Assembly: GCF_004569505.1 (NCBI RefSeq)
Contig: NZ_SPPK01000011.1
Coordinates: 1 to 20,711, forward strand
Reading direction: 5' to 3'
DNA from: Dysgonomonas mossii
GTDB lineage: Bacteria; Bacteroidota; Bacteroidia; Bacteroidales; Dysgonomonadaceae
DNA length: 20,711 nucleotides
Shown here: in pieces, positions 15,296 through 20,711 of the stretch
Numbering within the stretch: the stretch's first letter is position 1
Layout: each line of letters opens with the position of its first letter
Translations under genes and position numbers: made by a program
Notes under the pieces: generated by a model
The model's input: only the letters and a program-made list of their open reading frames with translations
Databases searched by the model: none
What the model was told of the DNA's origin: nothing

Positions 15296-16378
15296 TTATT
15301 CTCCTAAATGCTCATTCCATGATGTTGCATTTTTGACAGCATGTTTCATATGGTTAAGCCAAATTGTACGTATTGCACTATGATCTCCCAAACCAACAAC
15401 ATTGAAATGTTTCGGGTCTATGTTAGTACCATCGGCACCAATTGTAAATCCAAGTTTTTCTAATTTTAATTTCCAGCTATACTCTGCTTCGTGATCCGGC
15501 TCTTCTGGATTAATCTTATCCCAACTCTGACCGTCTTCCAAACCTCCCAACAAGTCATTTTGGGCATGATCCCCGGCAATTGACATCAGAGGAGCCAAGC
15601 TAATGGTAATTTTCTTATAATTATCTTTAGTTATACCTTTTCTAGTGGCAAAAGCTTCAATTTCAGTACGTATATGTGAAAACATTTTAGCTCCCCAATC
15701 TACTGTTCCTACAAAGATATTTTTCTCTCCGCTCAAATTTTGCAATGCGATTTCAAGTTGGGCATACCTCTCATTTGCATGCGTGTATTCAGTATCAGGA
15801 TTACCATGTCCCATCAAAGCAACAATCTCTCCTGCATCTAATCGGTTTTTATAATATTTGTAAAGGATTTGAGCAACAGCATCTACATCTTCCTCTGTTT
15901 CGAGCAAGCAAGAACTCTTAGCTACTTTAACGTTAGGAAAAGGAATCATAAAGTTTTTCTTCACATCCGTGTTCATTAGGCTAAGGTATTCTTCTCCTGG
16001 AATAATATGTAGTGATTGTATATATACATTTTTATAACCTGCTTTACCGATTGCGCTTAGCCATAGATCGGGTTGAGAATAAGCTTTACCGATCTGCGCA
16101 TACACACGAGAAATTATAGTACGAGATGTAAATGACATATAGATGTCTGTATTAGGAAAGGCTGCCTGATAATCTTTTATAATTTGATCATAAGTAGCTT
16201 GAGGCTGTTCGTAAGTACTACCGAAAGAGCAAAGGAGTATGGCTGTTTCGTTCTTTTTACTGATTACAACAGCATTTCTATCGTTTTTCTCATCCTCGTT
16301 ATCATTTGAACAAGCGCTGAAAAATCCTATAGAAAGGATCATGGAAAATGTTAGAAGATTCTTTAAGAATTTGTTCAT
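15296..16378 (-). CDS. cbiK: Lipid-anchored CbiK/FetB-family tetrapyrrole chelatase
   Basis: A 360-residue CbiK-family protein. Chelatase motifs are AILLCSFGSTYEQPQ (46-60), the conserved SLHIIPGEEY with His124, ALMGHGNP with His191, and SIAGDHAQNDLLGG with His271, so the metal/tetrapyrrole-binding histidines of CbiK appear kept. Unlike biosynthetic CbiK it begins with a lipoprotein signal (LSIGFFSAC, Cys23) and an acidic SNDNEDEKND linker, so it acts outside the cytoplasm, possibly at the cell surface. It starts 20 nt after a TonB receptor gene behind a cobalamin riboswitch, with no other cobalamin-synthesis gene nearby. The closest known parallel is IhtB/FetB of Porphyromonas gingivalis, a CbiK-like outer-membrane hemin-binding lipoprotein paired with TonB receptor IhtA. 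The substrate is unproven; a corrinoid or its precursor is favoured because of the riboswitch. Confidence 0.9.
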   Translation of the reverse strand: MNKFLKNLLTFSMILSIGFFSACSNDNEDEKNDRNAVVISKKNETAILLCSFGSTYEQPQATYDQIIKDYQAAFPNTDIYMSFTSRTIISRVYAQIGKAYSQPDLWLSAIGKAGYKNVYIQSLHIIPGEEYLSLMNTDVKKNFMIPFPNVKVAKSSCLLETEEDVDAVAQILYKYYKNRLDAGEIVALMGHGNPDTEYTHANERYAQLEIALQNLSGEKNIFVGTVDWGAKMFSHIRTEIEAFATRKGITKDNYKKITISLAPLMSIAGDHAQNDLLGGLEDGQSWDKINPEEPDHEAEYSWKLKLEKLGFTIGADGTNIDPKHFNVVGLGDHSAIRTIWLNHMKHAVKNATSWNEHLGE

Positions 16379-16398
16379 AATAAATAGTTTTAAAATAA

Positions 16399-18459
16399 TT
16401 ATTTGTTTTGATTTTGAAATTTTACGATAATAGAAGTGTAGAAATTCCGACCGGGGGACGTTGTCCCTCTATTATGTCCGAAAGGACTCCGATCGACATA
16501 ATTGAATATGTTATCTACTCCGATATTGATATCTAATTTTATTTTTTTAGAATCAAGAAAAGAATGCGATGTGTTGACTCTCCAAATCTGATAGCCCCTT
16601 GTATCTCCGTCTGTTGTATAATAGCGTTTTGATTGGTAACGTCCATTCAGACTAAGTCCTAATTTATATTTCTGCCACGGTTTAAACCATGAAATACGAA
16701 TGTTTGCATTATGTCGTGAAGTGCCGTTTATATATACATATTTCATGTAATCGTTTGCCGTTTCATCATCTGTACGTTGCCCTTTAGCATCCAGATAACT
16801 ATACCCCCCTCCTATTTTTATATTCATTGGCAATTCGGCGTCAAAAGTGAAATCCATACCATAAGTCCGCCCTTTTGCCAGATTAACGTATTTCATGGTT
16901 TCCTCCACCAACTGTAGTTTGTCTTCATAAGAAGTTTCTATTGTCTGAAGAGAAATCATATTCCTTATATTATTATGATAGGCGGTTACACTTGCATTAA
17001 AACGAGGTAAATGATATTCGATATTTAATGCATAATAATCCGACTTTTGAGCTTTTAGATTGATATTTCCATAATAAGCTTTGTATTTACTCATTATGGT
17101 AGCATAATAGTGATAATACAACTCCTTTATAGTGGGAGCCTTAAACCCATTAGAATATGTTCCTCGAAAATTAAAGTTATGAAACTTGTACAAAGCCGAA
17201 ACTTTAGGTGTGAATGTTTGGCCAAATTCCCGGTGTTGTCCGAATCGGATTCCTGCTGTTATATTAAATCGATCTGTCACATTCCATTCATCCTGAGCAT
17301 ATGCCGATACAGAGTAAGCTGTAGCTTTATCTCCTTCAAGACGATAAGGTGATACCAGCCGATCCCAAATATATTCGATTCCTGTGTTTAATGTATTTTG
17401 TTCATCTAGGTAAAATACACCTTTCAAATTACCCAATACACGCCGTTGGGATGTTTGAAGGATGCGATCTCCTGAATAGTAAACAATACGGTCTCCGTTC
17501 TCATCAAAATAGTCTGTGTATTCACGACTTGTATAGTCATAAAAATAATCGTATTTGTCAAATGAAAAGTCAAATGTAAGGTAATCTTTATTTTGCATAT
17601 TGTATTTTCCTCCTGTACTATAGGACTGATTCCTATAATAAAAGTCATACAACCGCCACTGAGGAATACCCGTAGGACGATAAGTCCATTTTTCATAAAA
17701 AGAAGCACTCGTATTTAATGTGAGTTTATCAGATACCTGATACGATAAATCTTGTGAAATAGTATAATCCGTAGAGCGATTTACTGTTTTTGTAACACTG
17801 TTTTCATAGAGTTTGCCTCTATACCATTCTTGAGTTGTATTCTGCCAACCATCAGTATGACTCAAAGAAAATGAAGTATTCGAACTCCACCTTTTATGCT
17901 TTAATGCAAAAATATTACTTTGATCTAGATCTCCATATTTGCCTATGCGGGAAGTATTAGAAATACTGAGTTTATCTTTGTTCTTTTTAGTTATGAAATT
18001 TATAACACCACCGATTGCATCTGAACCATATAATGAAGAAACTGCTCCTTTTACAATCTCGATCCTCTCAATATTGTTCATATTGATACGGCTTAAATCG
18101 TTTTGCCCGCCAATGTCTCCATTTAGCCTTTTTCCGTCTATAAGAATAAGTATGTAATCATTCTTCAGACCATTGAGTTGAATATTACTCCCCATGTCAC
18201 TCCGGTTAAAAGTAATAGAAGAAGACAAGCCTCCCAATAGATCCTCAATATCACGCCCCGCATATTCCTTTAAAGCTCTTCCTGAAATCACTTCAGTTTG
18301 TACAGGCGCATCTTTAATGTAATGTTCAGTACCAGTACCGGTAACAACAACTTCTTTTAGAGAAACAGATTTTACAACATGCCGAGTCGTATCGGCAATT
18401 TGTGCGATTAGCAATTGACAGCAAAGAAATACAGCTGTCAATAATAAATAATACCTCAT
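16399..18459 (-). CDS. TonB-dependent outer-membrane receptor under B12 riboswitch control
   Basis: A 686-residue receptor with a signal peptide ending near LLIAQ20, TonB box LKEVVVTGT at 34-42, and a complete plug domain (DAPVQTEVISGRALKEYAGR, DIEDLLGGLSSSITFNRSDM, LILIDGKRLNG, IERIEIVKGAVSSLYGSDAI, GGVINFITKK). A 22-strand-type barrel follows, with many aromatic/charged strands, ending in YTSIIVKFQNQNK. The plug is the classical BtuB/FepA/heme-receptor kind and differs from the receptor at 5757. A cobalamin riboswitch lies about 135 nt upstream, and a CbiK-like lipoprotein gene follows by 20 nt. Cobalamin, cobinamide or another tetrapyrrole are possible substrates; B12 repression argues for a corrinoid. 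The 5' leader contains two 15-bp direct repeats (18481-18495 and 18513-18527) of unknown meaning. Confidence 0.9.
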   Translation of the reverse strand: MRYYLLLTAVFLCCQLLIAQIADTTRHVVKSVSLKEVVVTGTGTEHYIKDAPVQTEVISGRALKEYAGRDIEDLLGGLSSSITFNRSDMGSNIQLNGLKNDYILILIDGKRLNGDIGGQNDLSRINMNNIERIEIVKGAVSSLYGSDAIGGVINFITKKNKDKLSISNTSRIGKYGDLDQSNIFALKHKRWSSNTSFSLSHTDGWQNTTQEWYRGKLYENSVTKTVNRSTDYTISQDLSYQVSDKLTLNTSASFYEKWTYRPTGIPQWRLYDFYYRNQSYSTGGKYNMQNKDYLTFDFSFDKYDYFYDYTSREYTDYFDENGDRIVYYSGDRILQTSQRRVLGNLKGVFYLDEQNTLNTGIEYIWDRLVSPYRLEGDKATAYSVSAYAQDEWNVTDRFNITAGIRFGQHREFGQTFTPKVSALYKFHNFNFRGTYSNGFKAPTIKELYYHYYATIMSKYKAYYGNINLKAQKSDYYALNIEYHLPRFNASVTAYHNNIRNMISLQTIETSYEDKLQLVEETMKYVNLAKGRTYGMDFTFDAELPMNIKIGGGYSYLDAKGQRTDDETANDYMKYVYINGTSRHNANIRISWFKPWQKYKLGLSLNGRYQSKRYYTTDGDTRGYQIWRVNTSHSFLDSKKIKLDINIGVDNIFNYVDRSPFGHNRGTTSPGRNFYTSIIVKFQNQNK

Positions 18460-18593
18460 ATCTTATTTTATAATTCTTTAAAAATTAATAAAATAAAACA
18501 TCGAGTTTCCTGAAAATTAATAAAATAGCAATGTATACATAAAGTATCCACAACCACTCCTATCCCTGGAAGCTTGGTGTTTATTTGTCTTTT

Positions 18594-18762
18594 GGCAGGT
18601 CTTCTGGCTCTCCTCCGGTTAAAAGCCTTCCCATTCTAGGATAAAGAACAGTGGCATAGAATATTTAACCGATATAACACGAGGAATTACAGCTGCAGGT
18701 ACAGCCCCGGATTTTCACCGAGTTCCCTTTCATCAGGATATGAAATATACTGATTACCAAAT
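18594..18762 (-). promoter_or_regulatory. Cobalamin riboswitch (second)
   Basis: Read on the minus strand the conserved parts come in order: GATGAAAGGGAACTCGGTG, AAAATCCGGGGCTGTACC, GCAGCTGTAATTCC, GCCACTGTTC, GAATGGGAAGGC, and the B12 box AGCCAGAAGACCTGCC at 18594-18609. It controls the receptor-chelatase pair. The ~135-nt stretch from the B12 box to the start codon has no terminator-like hairpin, suggesting translational control. Confidence 0.95.
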
Positions 18763-18768
18763 CTGGCA

Positions 18769-18776
18769 CAAATGTA
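18769..18776 (-). promoter_or_regulatory. -7 box of the second B12-controlled operon
   Basis: TACATTTG on the minus strand matches TAnnTTTG fully. The predicted start near 18762 coincides with the 5' edge of the riboswitch, the same arrangement as at 5415-5430. The -33 region is A/T-rich without a clear TTTG. Confidence 0.6.
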
Positions 18777-18969
18777 AATAAATGTTTTTAAATGAAAAAA
18801 GAAAACAACGTTTGTATTTTATTCTTGGTTTAGAAATTTTAATGCTTCAAAATAACGGTTATTGAATTATTCGCTTCATTTGGGTTATATTTTCCTTTTC
18901 CAATATTAACAAATGGAATCTTTTTAATTCTTTCACTTTTATATAAATTCCGCTTAAAATATAAATTGA

Positions 18970-19015
18970 TTGGACTATATTTACTCTTCGAATTAGAAAT
19001 AGATTGATAGTCCAA
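18970..19015. promoter_or_regulatory. Inverted-repeat candidate operator of the MocR gene
   Basis: TTGGACTA at 18970-18977 is mirrored by TAGTCCAA at 19008-19015, with centres 38 bp apart. The left arm touches a -7-like TATATTTA (18976-18983); the right arm ends four bases before the start codon. The placement suits autoregulation by the encoded dimer. Confidence 0.5.
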
Positions 19016-19019
19016 AAAT

Positions 19020-20426
19020 ATGAACTTAAAACTATTACATACCAAGTTAAACAGATCGGGCGATAAGGCTATTTATATACAGATAGCTGATTTGATAATA
19101 GAATCGATTAAGAGTGGTGTGCTCAAGGCTGGAGAAACAATGCCTAGTACCCGGCATATGGCAGCTGAATTATCAGTTAATCGCAACACAGTTGTTCTGG
19201 CATTTGATATCCTTATTAATGAGGGTTGGATTATCTCAGAGGAAAGAAAGAAAACTTATGTATCAAATAAAATACAGATATCCCAAGTCTCAAAAAAGAA
19301 AAAATCTCAAATTCAACCAAGTGAGATATTCAGAAACGATTTAATATTTTTCGATGACGGACTTCCGGATGCAGTGTATACTCCAATGAAAGAATTGGCG
19401 AGAGCATATCGACGTATCTTTAGCCGCAAAGCCCATTGGCAAATCATGAATATTGCCAGCGAATTTGGTGATGATAAATTTCGTGAAACAATATCCACTA
19501 TGCTTAATCAGAACAGAGGTATGCAAACATCGGTTGCTGATGTATGCATTACACGTGGAAGTCAAATGGCATTGTTTCTTACAGCTCATTGTTTACTCGA
19601 AAAAGGAGATGTTGTGTTAGTTGAAAATCCGGGATACAGACCTGCCTGGAATACATTCGAACATGTAGGAGCAAGATTAATACCCGTGAATGTAGATGAC
19701 GATGGGATCAATGTAGACCAGATTGAAGATATAGTAAAAAAGAAACGAGTAAAAGCCATTTTTCTGACACCACATCATCAATATCCGACTACTGTGACAT
19801 TAAGTTTGGCCAGAAGATTTCAACTTATCGAGCTATCTAACAGGTATGGATTTACCATTATTGAAGATGATTATGACAATGAATATCATTTCAATCAACG
19901 TCCTATTATGCCGATTTCTTCATTTGAGGGAATTCGTAATTATGTATATATCGGAACACTAAGTAAATTAATTGCGCCCGCTGTAAGGGTGGGCTATATT
20001 GTGAGTAATCCGGATTTTATACTTCAAATAGGGAGATTGCGTAAAATGGTAGATCTTCAAGGCGATGCAATCATGGAGCAGTCTATCCTAGATTTGATTA
20101 TTTCCGGTGATATTCGAAGACATCAAAAACGTATGTTAACTCATTACCAAGCTAAACGAGATTTATTTGCCGATTTACTAGATCAGCACCTGAAGGATAA
20201 AGTCCTATATAAGAAACCTGATGGAGGTCTCGCTTTTTGGCTGAAACCGATCAAGAATATCGACTTATATCAATTGAAGGAAAAAGTAAATCCCGAACTG
20301 GTCAGCTTTTATACACCTGATAGATTTAGTTATGATAGTGCAATATCTGGAATAAGAATCGGATACGCATCTCTTTCTGAGGACAATTTGGAAAAAGGTA
20401 TACGTATTCTTAGTAAATATTTATAA
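19020..20426 (+). CDS. MocR-family transcriptional regulator (GntR-type HTH fused to aminotransferase-like domain)
   Basis: A 468-residue MocR/PdxR-type regulator of normal length. Residues about 14-85 are a GntR winged helix (IYIQIADLIIESIKSG, PSTRHMAAELSVNRNTVV). A linker of about 20 basic/polar residues follows, then a fold-type I PLP-binding domain: TRGSQMALF (178-186), ENPGYRP (202-208), TPHHQYPTT (250-258), IEDDYDNEY (281-289), and GTLSKLIAP with Schiff-base Lys316 and Arg323 in AVRVGY. The full set of PLP residues suggests it binds the cofactor. The regulated gene is unknown; family members control vitamin B6, GABA, taurine and other pathways. It is transcribed divergently from the second B12 operon, so either autoregulation or control of that neighbour is possible. 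The start is four nt after a symmetric repeat and lacks a clear Shine-Dalgarno sequence, which is usual in this phylum. Confidence 0.92.
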   Translation: MNLKLLHTKLNRSGDKAIYIQIADLIIESIKSGVLKAGETMPSTRHMAAELSVNRNTVVLAFDILINEGWIISEERKKTYVSNKIQISQVSKKKKSQIQPSEIFRNDLIFFDDGLPDAVYTPMKELARAYRRIFSRKAHWQIMNIASEFGDDKFRETISTMLNQNRGMQTSVADVCITRGSQMALFLTAHCLLEKGDVVLVENPGYRPAWNTFEHVGARLIPVNVDDDGINVDQIEDIVKKKRVKAIFLTPHHQYPTTVTLSLARRFQLIELSNRYGFTIIEDDYDNEYHFNQRPIMPISSFEGIRNYVYIGTLSKLIAPAVRVGYIVSNPDFILQIGRLRKMVDLQGDAIMEQSILDLIISGDIRRHQKRMLTHYQAKRDLFADLLDQHLKDKVLYKKPDGGLAFWLKPIKNIDLYQLKEKVNPELVSFYTPDRFSYDSAISGIRIGYASLSEDNLEKGIRILSKYL

Positions 20427-20456
20427 ATGAGATATTTTCCTTAACTCTTCTTTAAT

Positions 20457-20607
20457 TTAAGTATATGGATGTGAACGTCCTATCGAAATTACGGCATTCC
20501 AGCAATACAAATCCAAGTATTCGATCCCTTTATTATCATATACACAGCATCCTTTTCCTTTGACTATATTTATCTCAGACAGAGGACGTACATCAAAATC
20601 GCTTCAT
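20457..20607 (-). pseudogene. argD: Decayed 5' fragment of argD (acetylornithine aminotransferase)
   Basis: On the minus strand an ATG at 20605-20607 begins MKRF, then a one-base excess in a T-run shifts the frame. From there about 48 codons read FDVRPLSEINIVKGKGC, VYDNKGIEYLDLY and NAVISIGRSHPYT before a TAA at 20457-20459. This follows the N-terminus of Bacteroidetes ArgD (pattern FDVYPL.INIVKG.GC...G.EYLDLYGGHAVISIGH.HP) and then homology stops; intact ArgD is several hundred residues. The gene is therefore frameshifted, altered at conserved positions (CWN in place of GGH) and lacks most of its length. The ATG overlaps the stop codon of the preceding psd-like gene. Confidence 0.75.
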
Positions 20608-20711
20608 TGTTTATTTTTGATATTATTTACTGCTATTAAAGTTCTGCAGCCGATAACTGTTTGTCCGATCTCAACTTTAACCTCTATTCCAAGAGGTAGA
20701 TACATATCTAC
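20604..20711 (-). CDS. psd: Phosphatidylserine decarboxylase, C-terminal end (runs off window)
   Basis: The last 35 codons of a minus-strand gene, ending at TGA 20604-20606. The readable part is VDMYLPLGIEVKVEIGQTVI followed by GCRTLIA, resembling the C-terminal strand region of Psd (pattern VD.(Y/F)LPLG....V..GQ.V.G..T.IA), which follows the autocatalytic cleavage motif lying outside the window. Psd makes phosphatidylethanolamine at the inner membrane. The assignment rests on a short stretch recalled from the family. Confidence 0.6.
   Translation of the reverse strand, partial: VDMYLPLGIEVKVEIGQTVIGCRTLIAVNNIKNKQ

Noticed and set aside
15296..16378. CbiK as evidence for complete cobalamin synthesis in this locus
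   Set aside because: It carries a lipoprotein signal and no other corrin-synthesis gene is present, so a biosynthetic role is not supported here.
18460..18593. Seven-codon frames in the leader of the second TonB receptor as leader peptides
   Set aside because: They are too short, lack a convincing ribosome-binding site and fall in AT-rich repeated sequence.
18839..19045. A 68-codon minus-strand frame between the second riboswitch promoter and the MocR start
   Set aside because: It overlaps the MocR start and candidate operator, has low-complexity composition and no family resemblance.

Overview
The window looks like chromosomal DNA from an AT-rich member of the Bacteroidales (Bacteroides, Parabacteroides or Dysgonomonas type; the genus cannot be fixed from the sequence). 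The evidence is Bacteroidetes -7 boxes (TAnnTTTG) ahead of both riboswitches, many lipoproteins with Cys followed by acidic residues (a surface-export type signal), TonB-dependent receptors, DUF5018/DUF5074-type domains, and a Bacteroides-style tyrosine recombinase.

Left block (1-4608, minus strand): a cell-surface operon consisting of a large collagen-like, PL29-N-type repeat lipoprotein and an outer-membrane protein cut by the window edge. Upstream is a 321-bp segment bounded by exact 25-bp inverted repeats (3285-3309 and 3581-3605), then a tyrosine recombinase gene whose stop codon lies in the outer edge of the right repeat. The segment carries a perfect TAnnTTTG box pointing away from the surface operon. 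This is best read as a recombinase-driven invertible promoter, drawn here in the OFF orientation.

Centre (4609-15042, plus strand): about 0.8 kb without a recognisable gene, then a promoter, a cobalamin riboswitch, a possible 30-residue membrane peptide, and a tightly spaced five-gene operon: BtuB-type TonB receptor, BtuG-type beta-propeller lipoprotein, a three-Ig-domain surface lipoprotein (possibly BtuH-like), and two tandem paralogous lipoproteins with a DUF5018-like domain plus a leucine-rich solenoid. This is a vitamin B12 capture and import locus; the last two proteins are the least explained parts. The operon ends in a hairpin terminator.

Convergent block (15184-18776, minus strand): a promoter, a second cobalamin riboswitch, a second TonB receptor and a lipid-anchored CbiK-type chelatase, ending in its own terminator. 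The pairing resembles the IhtA/IhtB (FetB) tetrapyrrole system of Porphyromonas gingivalis, but here it is under a B12 riboswitch.

Right end (19020-20711): a MocR-family regulator with a symmetric candidate operator over its promoter and start, then on the minus strand a short decayed 5' fragment of argD directly behind the 3' end of a phosphatidylserine decarboxylase gene. The argD fragment marks an old deletion or insertion boundary.
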